A stretch of DNA of 64,000 nt from DATBGZ01 sp036557785 (lineage in GTDB: Bacteria > Actinomycetota > Actinomycetes > Mycobacteriales > Micromonosporaceae): positions 46,528-110,527 of the forward strand of contig DATBGZ010000068.1 of the NCBI GenBank assembly GCA_036557785.1, given 5' to 3'. A program made the position numbers and the translations under genes. Below, piece by piece: positions 16,142 through 24,630 of this stretch. Position 1 is the stretch's first letter, and each line of letters opens with the position of its first letter. Below the pieces are notes generated by a model, which saw only the letters and a list, made by a program, of their open reading frames with translations, ran no database searches and was not told where the DNA came from.

Positions 16142-16996
16142 GTGCCGGAATTGCCCGAGGTCGAAGCCCTCGCCGCGGACCTGCGCGAGCGCGTGGTGGG
16201 GCAGATCGTCCAGCGTGTCGACGTGGCGGCGATCAGTGCTCTGAAGACCTTCGACCCCCCGCCGACGGCGCTGCATGGCCGGCCGATCAGCGGTGCGGGC
16301 CGATTCGGCAAGTTCCTCGACATTCGCATGGATGATCTGCATCTGCTGGTGCACCTGAGCCGCGCGGGATGGCTGCACTACCGGGACGCGCTGCCGGCGA
16401 CCCCGCTCAAGCCGGGCAAGGGTCCGATCGCCCTGCGGGTGCGGCTGGAGGCGGGAGGCGGCTTCGATCTGACCGAGCAGGGCACCCAGAAGCGCCTCGC
16501 CGCTTACCTGGTCCGCGACCCGGCCGAGGTGCCCGGCGTGGCCCGGCTCGGCCCGGACGCCCTCGGCTGCGACCTGCCGACCTTCGCCGCGCGGATCCGG
16601 AGTCGCCGCGGACAGATCAAGGGCGTGCTCACCGATCAGGAGGTGATCGCCGGAGTCGGCAATGCCTACTCCGACGAGATCCTGCACCGGGCCAGGCTGT
16701 CGCCCTTCGCCCTGACCGACCGGCTCAGCGAGGAGCAGGTCGGCGCGCTCTACGAGGCGACCCGGGCCACCCTCACGGAGGCGACCGACCGCCTCGTCGG
16801 CCAGGGTGCCGCGAGCCTCAAGGGAGAGAAGAAGTCGGGCCTCGTGGTGCACAACCGCACGGGCCTGCCCTGCCCGGTCTGCGGTGACACGATCCGTGAG
16901 GTCTCCTTCGCGGACTCGAGCCTGCAGTACTGCCCCACCTGCCAGACGTCCGGCAAGCCGCTCGCCGACCGCCGGTTGTCTCGGCTTCTGCGGTGA
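16142..16996 (+). CDS. Fpg/Nei family DNA glycosylase-AP lyase
   Basis: A 284-residue bifunctional glycosylase. The mature N-terminus PELPEVE carries the catalytic Pro and Glu exposed after removal of the initiator. The H2TH domain is in GVLTDQEVIAGVGNAYSDEIL, and the C-terminal zinc finger is CPVC...CPTCQTS with the DNA-contacting residues in SFADSSLQYC. These enzymes excise oxidised bases such as 8-oxoguanine or oxidised pyrimidines; the sequence alone does not separate Fpg from Nei2-type preference, and the unusual K-T-F insertion and G-T-Q-K-R loop favour the divergent actinobacterial clade rather than canonical MutM. The stop overlaps the next gene (GTGA). Confidence 0.88.
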   Translation: MPELPEVEALAADLRERVVGQIVQRVDVAAISALKTFDPPPTALHGRPISGAGRFGKFLDIRMDDLHLLVHLSRAGWLHYRDALPATPLKPGKGPIALRVRLEAGGGFDLTEQGTQKRLAAYLVRDPAEVPGVARLGPDALGCDLPTFAARIRSRRGQIKGVLTDQEVIAGVGNAYSDEILHRARLSPFALTDRLSEEQVGALYEATRATLTEATDRLVGQGAASLKGEKKSGLVVHNRTGLPCPVCGDTIREVSFADSSLQYCPTCQTSGKPLADRRLSRLLR

Positions 16997-18501
16997 CCGG
17001 GCGTAGCGTGTCCGATCCGGCGCCGCAGGCGGCGCTCACCACGCGCCGTGGCTCGGCCGTGGTCCGGTCGGGCCTGCTGTCGATGGTCGGCCTGGTCGCC
17101 CTCGGCGGAGCCCGCCTCGTGCACGGATCGCTCGTCAGCCACGCCACCGATCACGAGACCTATGCCCGGGTCGGTACCCTCATCGGCCTGGCCATGACGG
17201 TCAGCCTCATCTTCCCCGCCGGCCTGGCGAGCGCGGCCTCGCGGTACATCTCCTTCCACATTGGAGCAGGCGACCGCGCCACGGCAAGCGCCGCGTACCG
17301 CGTCCTCACCCTCGCAGGCGGTGCGTGCGCGCTCCTGCTCGCCGCCCTCGTGGGCGCGCTCGCCACGCTGCTTCCCGGGGTGTCGTCGGCCGATGTGGCC
17401 GCGGTTGCCTTGTTGACCGCGGTCTATGCCGGGTACAGCGTCGCGAAGGGCGCCCTCTATGGCTTCGACCGGCTCGTCGCCTACACCTGGTTGGAGGTGA
17501 CCGGGTCGCTCGTGACGGTCGGGGCGACCGCGATCGTGGTCACCTCCGGCGCGCACGCCTACCTGGTCCCGTTCATCATCGGCAACGCCGTGCTCATGCT
17601 GGGCTCGCCGGTCATCCTGCGGGCGTCGCGGGAACGTGTGGCCGTCGCCGGCTCCGAAGCTCCGCGCGCGCGTCCCCCGGCACGCCTCGACATCCGCGAG
17701 CTCGCGGTCTGGGTGGGGCTGGCCAGCCTCGGCGGCGGGGCGAGCGGTGGCCTGCTGCAGATCCTGCCGGTGCTCGCCGGGCGCTTCACCACCCAGGTGC
17801 AGGTGGCGTACTTCGTGGCCGCGGTCACCCTGGTCGCCCCGCTGCTCTTCCTGCCCCGGGCGCTTTCCCTTGCCCTGTTCCCGGCGATGGCCCGGGCACA
17901 CGGCGCGGGTGACGTGGACGTGGTCCGCCGGCACGCCGACATCTCCACTCGCGCGCTGCTCGCGCTGCTCGCCCCGATCTTCGCGGCGGGGATCTTCCTG
18001 GCACCCGAGGTGCTGCTGCTCTTCGGCGGCGGCCAGTACATCGACGGCGCCCCCGTGCTGCGACTGCTGTTGCTCGCGACGTTCACCGGCGCGGTGCAGG
18101 TCGCGGCCGTCAACTCGCTCTCCAGCGGTGACGCGGTGCGCATTCCCGTCTATGCCTCGGTGGCTGGTGCCGTGGTCGGGCTGCTTGTGCTGGTTCCGCT
18201 CGGGCACTGGTTCGCGTCGATGGGCGTCGGGGCCGCGTACCTCCTCGCGGTCGCGATCACGGCCACCGTGCCGATCGCGGCGACCTGGCGCCGCTACCGC
18301 ATGGCGTGGACCGGTCCGGTGACGCGCTCGTTCGCGGTTGTGGTCGTGGCGCTGGTCGTCGCGGAGCTGCTCGGCACGTCCCGCTCCGGAGCCGACCGGA
18401 TCGGGCTGGATGCGCTCTGTGCGGCCGCGACGCTCGTCGCGAGCTGGTTGATCCTGCGGCGCGACATCGCGGCGGTGCTCGCCGCGCGCCACCGCGCCTG
18501 A
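16993..18501 (+). CDS. Polysaccharide flippase (Wzx/MATE-like membrane protein)
   Basis: A 502-residue integral membrane protein with about 12-14 hydrophobic helices, matching the oligosaccharidyl-lipid flippase superfamily. Landmarks are SMVGLVALGGARLVHGSLVS at the first helix, VSLIFPAGLASAASRYISFH, and a second half starting LAVWVGLASLGGGASGG with PRALSLALFPAMARAHGAGD. It would move lipid-linked sugar units across the cytoplasmic membrane. The GTG at 16993 overlaps the Fpg stop by four bases, so expression may be coupled. It heads a group of exopolysaccharide genes, though the next genes are on the other strand. Confidence 0.82.
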   Translation: MTGRSVSDPAPQAALTTRRGSAVVRSGLLSMVGLVALGGARLVHGSLVSHATDHETYARVGTLIGLAMTVSLIFPAGLASAASRYISFHIGAGDRATASAAYRVLTLAGGACALLLAALVGALATLLPGVSSADVAAVALLTAVYAGYSVAKGALYGFDRLVAYTWLEVTGSLVTVGATAIVVTSGAHAYLVPFIIGNAVLMLGSPVILRASRERVAVAGSEAPRARPPARLDIRELAVWVGLASLGGGASGGLLQILPVLAGRFTTQVQVAYFVAAVTLVAPLLFLPRALSLALFPAMARAHGAGDVDVVRRHADISTRALLALLAPIFAAGIFLAPEVLLLFGGGQYIDGAPVLRLLLLATFTGAVQVAAVNSLSSGDAVRIPVYASVAGAVVGLLVLVPLGHWFASMGVGAAYLLAVAITATVPIAATWRRYRMAWTGPVTRSFAVVVVALVVAELLGTSRSGADRIGLDALCAAATLVASWLILRRDIAAVLAARHRA

Positions 18502-18503
18502 CC

Positions 18504-19619
18504 TCAGCCGCGCGCGATGGCCTGCCGGTAGACCTCGACCACGGCGCGGGCCTTGCTCCTGATGTCCACGCGATCCTGGAACTGGCGGCCATTGGAGCGG
18601 GACCGGGCGACGAGGATCTTCTCCAGCGCGTCCGCGAGCGCGCTGACGAGCTGGGCCCGGGCGGCCGCCGTGCCCCACGGCTGCGGCCAGGCAACGCAGG
18701 CCGACGGGGTCAGTCGCTCGATCATCTCCGGCACGTCACCGACGTCGGTGCTGACGATCGGCAGTTCCGCGACCAGCGCCTCCTTGATCACCATGGGCCC
18801 GGCCTCGGTGCCCTTCTTCGACGTGAACAGGAGGGCGTCGGCGGCCGCGAACTTGACGGCGACCCGGCTCCGCGGCTGGTTGAGCTCCGCCAGGACCAGC
18901 TCGTGCACGCTCATGCCCCGCGCGCGAAGCTCGTCCAGCACGGCGCTGAAGAGCGGATAGTCCTTGACCGGGTTCACGGGCAGTCCACCAAAGAGCACGA
19001 TCGGCTCATCGTGGTCGATGCCGAGCTCGCCGCGAGCCTGCCGCTGGTCCCTCGGGGCGAACAGGTCGGGGTCGGTTCCGCACGCCACGACCGCGCCGTG
19101 CGGATCATGGTTGGCGTCGGCGAGCCGCTTGCTCGTGTAGATCTTCGTCGTTCCCCCGGCGCCCAACTTCGTCAGCCAGCGTTGCCACCAGATGTGCACG
19201 TCGCCGCCGTGATAGGTGAGGACCCGCGGCACCGCGCGGCCGATGAACCGGGCCGCGAGCGCGGTCATCCCGAAGTGGACGTGCACGACGTCGTACCCGC
19301 CCTGCCGGACCCGGCGGCGCACCCTCGGGGCCGCTAGGAAGTAGTCCCGCCGGCCCCGGGACTGGGCGATGACCTCCACGTCCACGTGATGGCCGAGTGC
19401 CCGGATGGACTCGACCTGTTCCCACACGAATGTGCCGCGGAAGTGGCCGTTCTCGCGCCACATGTTGGTGACCGTCAGGATCCGCAGCGGCCGCGCGCCA
19501 TCGGCGGCTGTCTGGAGCTCGCCGGCGCCCTGGCGAGGGTCATCGCGCGTGCCCGTGGCGTCGCGGAAGCTGTCGGGTCCGATCGGGGCAGACTGCCTGA
19601 CACGGTCGGAGATGGCCAT
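18504..19619 (-). CDS. Glycosyltransferase family 4 (GT-B fold)
   Basis: A 371-residue GT4-type transferase. The N-terminal acceptor domain is in RILTVTNMWRENGHFRGTFVWEQVESI and YDVVHVHFGMTALAA; the donor domain has VLFGGLPVNPVKDY and the EX7E-like motif in SKKGTEAGPMVIKEALVAELPIV. A catalytic-His-like site is in YHGGDVHIWW. It would transfer a sugar from a nucleotide donor onto a polysaccharide precursor at the inner face of the membrane. It lies 12 nt downstream of the ligase gene on the same strand, but has its own TAGGGT box 6 nt before the ATG. Confidence 0.85.
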   Translation of the reverse strand: MAISDRVRQSAPIGPDSFRDATGTRDDPRQGAGELQTAADGARPLRILTVTNMWRENGHFRGTFVWEQVESIRALGHHVDVEVIAQSRGRRDYFLAAPRVRRRVRQGGYDVVHVHFGMTALAARFIGRAVPRVLTYHGGDVHIWWQRWLTKLGAGGTTKIYTSKRLADANHDPHGAVVACGTDPDLFAPRDQRQARGELGIDHDEPIVLFGGLPVNPVKDYPLFSAVLDELRARGMSVHELVLAELNQPRSRVAVKFAAADALLFTSKKGTEAGPMVIKEALVAELPIVSTDVGDVPEMIERLTPSACVAWPQPWGTAAARAQLVSALADALEKILVARSRSNGRQFQDRVDIRSKARAVVEVYRQAIARG

Positions 19620-19625
19620 GGGCCG

Positions 19626-19631
19626 ACCCTA
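19626..19631 (-). promoter_or_regulatory. -10 box of a leaderless GT4 transcript
   Basis: TAGGGT on the minus strand lies 6 nt before ATG 19619, within the short gap after the ligase gene. It suggests an internal promoter within the two-gene unit. Confidence 0.35.
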
Positions 19632-21209
19632 CTAGCCGACCGGGGCCGGCTCCGGCTTCACGGGCTCGCCCGGCTGACCCACGGCGCGGGTGAGCACCCA
19701 ACCGATGCCCAGGACCGTGAACGCCAAGGTCGGATAGAGCGCGTCCTCGAGCGCCGAAGAGAAGAAGCCGATCACCACGGTGAAGAGCACTGCGGCGGGA
19801 CCCCAGAGTGCGACCGCTTCGGTGGTCTGGTCGCCGGCCGGTGCCCGCGCACGTGCCGCCCCCCAGACCCGGCGACCAGCGAACCGTCTGGTCACGCCGA
19901 GCAGCGGGACCGTCACCAGCCACAGCCACGCCAGATAGGCGAGCAGGCCGATCACGCCCGTCTCCACCGTGAGGTGCAACCAGAAGCTGTCCACGGTCGT
20001 GCCGTCGAAGTCGTGCAGATCGAACCCGCCGGGAAAGCGTGGGTCCAGTTGCCAGTTCGGGTCGTGTTCCTCGGCCACGATGCCACCGAACTGGCCCACG
20101 CCGTACCCCAGCACCGGCCGGTGTACCAGCAGGCGCGCACCCTGCTGGTAGAAGAGCACGCGGACCTCTCGTTGCTTGACCCGGCCGCGGTCCACGCACT
20201 CTACGCTGGTGAGCCCGTCGCAGTTCTCCGTGCCGCTGGGCGTCTCGACCGCGCTGACGACGCCCATGAGCCGCCTGCCGAGCTCACTCAGGTTGCCGGG
20301 ACGGGCAACCAGGTACCCGGCGAAGAGCACGATGACCACGGTCGATGCGGCGAGCGCGGTCCGCCCTCCGGACCGGCGCAGGAGCCAGATCAGCGCGATG
20401 CCGCACAGCGCAGCGACCATCGATTCACGTGACTGGGACAGGGCGACTCCCAGGGCCGCGCCACCGAGCGCGAGCCACCAGGCCCGGCTCACCTTCCGAA
20501 GCCCCGTCATCCAGGCGACGATGCCGAGCAGCGCCAGGCCGAGCACGTGCCCGAGGTGGTTGGGGTGGTCGAACAGGCCCTGGGCGCGATGGTCCATGGC
20601 CTGCTGGAGATCGACCCAGCCAAAGGCCCGGAATGCGGGCAGGCCCACGATGGCCTGCACCACCGCGACCGCGACGTTGAGTCCGAGCAGGCCGGCGACG
20701 AGGACGAGCGGCGCCCGGATCTGCCGCCAGGTTGGCCGCAATGCCCGGATCGCGTAGAACACGACGGCGCCGCGCAGGTAGACGAAGACCGCCTCACCGA
20801 TCAGCACCGGCCCCGAGGTGCCGAGGAGCCCGGCGACGACCATGACGATGATCAGCACGCCGAGTGCGGCGTCAGCCCGGGTGGTGAGCTCCCGCCAACG
20901 CCGCTCGATCGACAGTTTCGCGGCGCTCACCGCGACCAGGCCGATCAGCAGGCCGTTCTTGAGATCCTTCGGCCATCCCGGCAGTTCGCCGACGACCTTG
21001 CCCGCGGCATTGACGCTGCGGTTGCCGAGCAGTTCCTGGACCCACGCCTCGAAGAGCACCTCGACGAGCAGGACGGTCAGCGCCGCGAGCAGAGCGATGG
21101 TCAGAGCGCGGTCGATGCGGGGCAGCAGACGGGCCAAGCCGCGGGACCGGCTGGGCCGGGGGGCGGATGCGTCGTCGTCGCGGCGTGGTCTCGCCAGGGG
21201 TGTCGGCAT
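19632..21209 (-). CDS. O-antigen ligase / Wzy-like polymerase
   Basis: A 525-residue protein with about 10-12 transmembrane helices and the Wzy_C-type signature: FDHPNHLGHVLGLALLG before a membrane segment, SQSRESMVAALCGI, and the long extracellular loop ending GYGVGQFGGIVAEEH...HDFDGTTVDSFWLHLTVETGVIGL. These proteins polymerise or ligate lipid-linked glycans outside the membrane. ATG 21209 is preceded by GGAGGG at 9 nt; a longer frame to 21335 exists but would run over the divergent promoter region. The cytoplasmic N-terminus is Arg-rich and poorly conserved. Confidence 0.85.
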   Translation of the reverse strand: MPTPLARPRRDDDASAPRPSRSRGLARLLPRIDRALTIALLAALTVLLVEVLFEAWVQELLGNRSVNAAGKVVGELPGWPKDLKNGLLIGLVAVSAAKLSIERRWRELTTRADAALGVLIIVMVVAGLLGTSGPVLIGEAVFVYLRGAVVFYAIRALRPTWRQIRAPLVLVAGLLGLNVAVAVVQAIVGLPAFRAFGWVDLQQAMDHRAQGLFDHPNHLGHVLGLALLGIVAWMTGLRKVSRAWWLALGGAALGVALSQSRESMVAALCGIALIWLLRRSGGRTALAASTVVIVLFAGYLVARPGNLSELGRRLMGVVSAVETPSGTENCDGLTSVECVDRGRVKQREVRVLFYQQGARLLVHRPVLGYGVGQFGGIVAEEHDPNWQLDPRFPGGFDLHDFDGTTVDSFWLHLTVETGVIGLLAYLAWLWLVTVPLLGVTRRFAGRRVWGAARARAPAGDQTTEAVALWGPAAVLFTVVIGFFSSALEDALYPTLAFTVLGIGWVLTRAVGQPGEPVKPEPAPVG

Positions 21210-21326
21210 GCGAGAAGACCCTCCATGCGGGTGTCCTGCCGGGGGGTCGACCGTTTGGTCCTGGGAGACCCATCCTGGCTCGCCGCGCGACACCGTCGCA
21301 CGCCGGATTAGCCGGTTCCCCCGGAA

Positions 21327-21349
21327 GATAACCAACCCTGTTGGTTATC
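21327..21349. promoter_or_regulatory. Perfect 10-bp inverted repeat operator between divergent polysaccharide genes
   Basis: GATAACCAAC (21327-21336), CCT, GTTGGTTATC (21340-21349) is a perfect inverted repeat with a 3-bp spacer. Its right end overlaps the TATCCT -10 box (21346-21351), which lies 7 nt before the GTG at 21359. A repressor bound here would cover the promoter of the glycosyltransferase gene and sits 118 nt upstream of the divergent ligase gene. No T-run follows, so an operator is favoured over a terminator. Confidence 0.6.
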
Positions 21350-21358
21350 CTCTGCGCC

Positions 21359-22558
21359 GTGGTCGGATCGAGCAACGGTCGTCGCCGCCCGCTGCGGATC
21401 GCCACGGTCATCTGCAGCGAGTACGAGGCGAACCCTCGAATCCGCCGCCAAGCCGAGGCGCTCGCGGCGCGGGGCGACCAGGTAACGGTACTCGCCCTCT
21501 ACACCGCGGGTCGGCCGCGCCGCGAGGTGATCGACGGCGTCCAGGTCATCCATACTCTGACCAGGAAGTACCGCGGCGAGTCGCCGGCGGCCTACCTGCG
21601 CCTGTACGCCAGCTTCTTCGTGCACGCGGCGGGCTGGCTGGTGCGGCACCCTCGTTCCTACGACCTGGTCCAGACGAGCACGCTGCCGGAGGCGATGGCA
21701 TTCTCGGCCACCCTGCAACGCCTCAGTGGCGTGCCGGTGCTGCTCGACGTCCACGACCTGACGGAGCTCATGTTCGCCTCGAAGTTCCGCGCCAGCGGAG
21801 CCATGCTCGCCGCCGTGCGGGGCAGCGCCCGTCTGTCGGTCCGTTTCGCCAACGAGGTCCTCGCGGTGACCGAGACCGACGCGACCACCCTGCGGCGTTG
21901 GGGCCACCGGCCCGTGACCGTCGTGATGAACTCGCCCGACCCGCGGCTGTTTCCGCCGCGCCCGTTCCAGCCACGGTCGGGCAAGGAGATCGTCTTCAGC
22001 TACCACGGGCTGATCGCGCCCCGCCACGGGCTGATCCAGGCCGTCGACGCGCTGGCCAAGCTGCGCGAGGAGCTGCCCGGAGTACGTATGCAGATCCTTG
22101 GCAGCGGCGATGGCCTGCCGGCGCTGCGCGCCCGGGTCAAGGAGATGGGCGTGACCGACATCGTGACGCTGCCGACCTCGCTGCTGCCGATCACCGAGGT
22201 CCCGCCGTTGCTGGAGACCGCGCACATCGGGGTGATCCCGAGCCAGCGCGACCCGTGGACCAATGACGTCCTGCCGACGAAGCTGCTGGAGTACGCCGTG
22301 CTCGGCATTCCTGTCGTCACGTTCCGTAATCCCGTCATCCAGCAGTACTTTCCCGAGGACTCGGTCAGCTACGTCGACCCGGCGAATGCCGAGAACCTCT
22401 ACGTCGCGATGCGGACGCTGGCCGGAGACGAGGACCGAGCCCGCCGCCAGGCACAGCGGGCCAGCGAGGTGGTCGCGGGCATGGCCTGGGAGCGGCAGAA
22501 GCAGGCCTACTACGCGGTCATCGACCGGATGGTGGAGTGCCGTCGACGCGCCGTTTGA
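21359..22558 (+). CDS. Glycosyltransferase family 4
   Basis: A 399-residue GT-B transferase. Landmarks are IATVICSEYEANPRIRRQAEAL at the N-terminus, VQTSTLPEAMAFSATLQRL, LDVHDLTELMFAS, and the donor-binding half with VFSYHGLIAPRHGLIQAVDAL, MQILGSGDGL and PSQRDPWTNDVLPTKLLEYA, which holds the Glu residues of the EX7E motif. It probably adds a sugar to a lipid-linked intermediate. GTG 21359 lies 7 nt after TATCCT and has no Shine-Dalgarno sequence; the start at 21341 would lie inside the operator. Confidence 0.86.
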   Translation: MVGSSNGRRRPLRIATVICSEYEANPRIRRQAEALAARGDQVTVLALYTAGRPRREVIDGVQVIHTLTRKYRGESPAAYLRLYASFFVHAAGWLVRHPRSYDLVQTSTLPEAMAFSATLQRLSGVPVLLDVHDLTELMFASKFRASGAMLAAVRGSARLSVRFANEVLAVTETDATTLRRWGHRPVTVVMNSPDPRLFPPRPFQPRSGKEIVFSYHGLIAPRHGLIQAVDALAKLREELPGVRMQILGSGDGLPALRARVKEMGVTDIVTLPTSLLPITEVPPLLETAHIGVIPSQRDPWTNDVLPTKLLEYAVLGIPVVTFRNPVIQQYFPEDSVSYVDPANAENLYVAMRTLAGDEDRARRQAQRASEVVAGMAWERQKQAYYAVIDRMVECRRRAV

Positions 22559-22785
22559 CCGTCGGGGGCGACCCGGACTCGACAGGCCCACAGGCGGGCG
22601 ACTAATGTCAGCCGGTCAGCGGCGCACCTGCCGTTCATGTCACACTGAGTGAGCCGTTGGTCGGGCTCTGCAGATCGCGCGGGGTGCGGTCCGCGGGGCC
22701 CCGCGTGTAAACAGAGCCGGGCGATTTCGTGCCTGGCGCTGGTCCAGACCGAGACCACGGGAACGAAAGGTTGGTCGACCTCGAG

Positions 22786-24369
22786 GTGACGACCAGCGTG
22801 ACACCACCGGCGGCTTCTCGGCCAACCCTGCACAACAACCACCAGCCGATATCGCACCGTGCCCGGCACCGCTACCGCGACGACGAGACCGCTGAGGCGA
22901 CCCACGCCCACAACGGCGTCCCCCGAAGCACCTGGCTTCGCGCGGCGCCGCGGATGTCCCGGTGGCACCGGCCGTACGCCGCGGTCCTACTCGTGCTGGA
23001 CGCCGTGGCGGTCGCGCTCGCCAGCCGCACCGCCATCACGATCTTCGCCCAGGCCGACTCGGGGTTCCACGGACCCGGTCGCACCGTCATCGTCATGAGC
23101 CTCTTCGGTCCGGTGGCCTACGTCGGGCTGCCGCTGCTCATGCTGCTCGTTCTCTGGGGTCACGGTGCCTACGACCGGCGCTACCTGGGCGTCGGCGCGG
23201 ACGAGTACAAGAGGGTTTTCCGGGCGTCGATCACGGCGGCCGCGACGGTGTCGTTCCTCGCGTTCGCGTTCAAGCTCGACCTGTCCCGGCTTTCGGTCGG
23301 GACCGCGCTCGTCGGCTCATTGCTCTACGTCCTGGCCGGCCGGTGGCTCGCCCGGCGCGTGCTCGTGCTCGTGCGCCGCCGCGGACACGCGGTGCACCGC
23401 GTCCTGCTCGTCGGCAGCTTCGCCGACGCGAGCGAGGTGCTCACCGCGGTGGCCCGGGTCCCCGGCGCGGGCCTGGTGCCGGTCGGGATCCAGCTCACCG
23501 AGGGTTATGCGGCCGGCCGCGTCGGCGACTCGCCGTTACCCGTATTCCGTGGACGGGACCTGATCGGGCTGGTCCGCGACGTGCGTGCCGACACGGTCGC
23601 GGTCTGTGGTTCGGCTCGAGCCGAGCTGCGACGGCTGGCCTGGCAGCTGGAGGGAACCGGCGTCGACCTGGTCGTGGCGCCGCAACTGACCGACATCGCG
23701 GGGCCACGGGTGCACATCCGGCCCGTGGAGGGCTTGCCGCTGCTGCACGTGGAGGAGCCGAAGCTCTCCGGGATGGCGTGGCTGTTCAAGAACATGATGG
23801 ACCGGGTCGTGGCCGCGCTCCTGCTGACCCTGCTCGCTCCCATGTTCCTGGTGATCTCGGTGCTGATCAGGCTCGGCGACCGCGGCACGGCATTCTTCCG
23901 GCAGGCCAGGGTCGGTCGTGAGGGCAAGGTCTTCAAGGTCATCAAGTTCCGGACCATGTACCCGGACGCGGAGGAGCGGCTGGCCCAGCTCGTCGACAAG
24001 AACGAGAGCGATGGCCTGCTATTCAAGATCAAGGATGACCCGCGGATCACCCCGGTAGGCCGGCTGCTGCGGCGCACCTCGCTGGACGAGCTGCCACAGC
24101 TGATCAATGTCCTCAAGGGCGAGATGTCGCTCGTCGGTCCGCGTCCGCTGCCCGCCGAGGATGGCGACTTCCTCGGTGACGTGCGCCGCAGGTTGCTGGT
24201 GCGCCCCGGCATCACCGGCCTGTGGCAGGTCTCCGGTCGCTCCGAGCTCTCCTGGGACGACGCCGTACGGCTGGATCTCTACTACGTGGACAACTGGTCG
24301 CTGGCATTCGACCTGGTCATCATGTGGCGCACCATCGGCGTGGTGTTCGCCCGCCGCGGCGCGTACTGA
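22786..24369 (+). CDS. Initiating phosphoglycosyl transferase (WbaP/CpsE-type polyprenyl phosphate sugar transferase)
   Basis: About 527 residues: four to five membrane helices in the first 170 residues, a CoA-binding-like Rossmann domain (HRVLLVGSFADASEV), then the bacterial sugar transferase domain starting KNMMDRVVAALLLTLLAP. The catalytic set is intact: FFRQARVGREGKVFKVIKFR, RRTSLDELPQLINVLKGEM, SLVGPRPLP and RPGITGLWQVSGR with the Asp-Glu pair. It transfers a sugar-1-phosphate from UDP-sugar to undecaprenyl phosphate, starting the repeat unit. The start is uncertain: GTG 22786 is used, with TTG 22771 and GTG 22798 as options; a GAAAGG at 22765 is not ideally placed for any. Confidence 0.87.
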   Translation: MTTSVTPPAASRPTLHNNHQPISHRARHRYRDDETAEATHAHNGVPRSTWLRAAPRMSRWHRPYAAVLLVLDAVAVALASRTAITIFAQADSGFHGPGRTVIVMSLFGPVAYVGLPLLMLLVLWGHGAYDRRYLGVGADEYKRVFRASITAAATVSFLAFAFKLDLSRLSVGTALVGSLLYVLAGRWLARRVLVLVRRRGHAVHRVLLVGSFADASEVLTAVARVPGAGLVPVGIQLTEGYAAGRVGDSPLPVFRGRDLIGLVRDVRADTVAVCGSARAELRRLAWQLEGTGVDLVVAPQLTDIAGPRVHIRPVEGLPLLHVEEPKLSGMAWLFKNMMDRVVAALLLTLLAPMFLVISVLIRLGDRGTAFFRQARVGREGKVFKVIKFRTMYPDAEERLAQLVDKNESDGLLFKIKDDPRITPVGRLLRRTSLDELPQLINVLKGEMSLVGPRPLPAEDGDFLGDVRRRLLVRPGITGLWQVSGRSELSWDDAVRLDLYYVDNWSLAFDLVIMWRTIGVVFARRGAY

Positions 24370-24630
24370 TTCCTGCCCATCCGCCGGTTTCCTTTGTTGC
24401 GGCACAAGGACAGGCCGTACGGAGGCGTGGCCCCCGGTGTTGTCGGACGCCCAGTTCTGACATGCTTGGGGCGGCGGCAAAGGGGCCGCGATGTCCGCTC
24501 ACCCGATGGACATCAACGGCCCCGGGCGGGCCGCCCGCCCACGGCGCATGCCCCGCGATCCGGGGGTGCCGCGGCGCACCAGGACCGGCAGGGATACCCC
24601 CGGACGCCGGCACAGACGACAGGAGAACGG

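Noticed and set aside
16993..24369. Secondary-metabolite gene cluster
   Set aside because: Contents are flippase, polymerase, GT4 and phosphoglycosyl transferase genes only; no PKS, NRPS, terpene or RiPP gene. It fits exopolysaccharide assembly.
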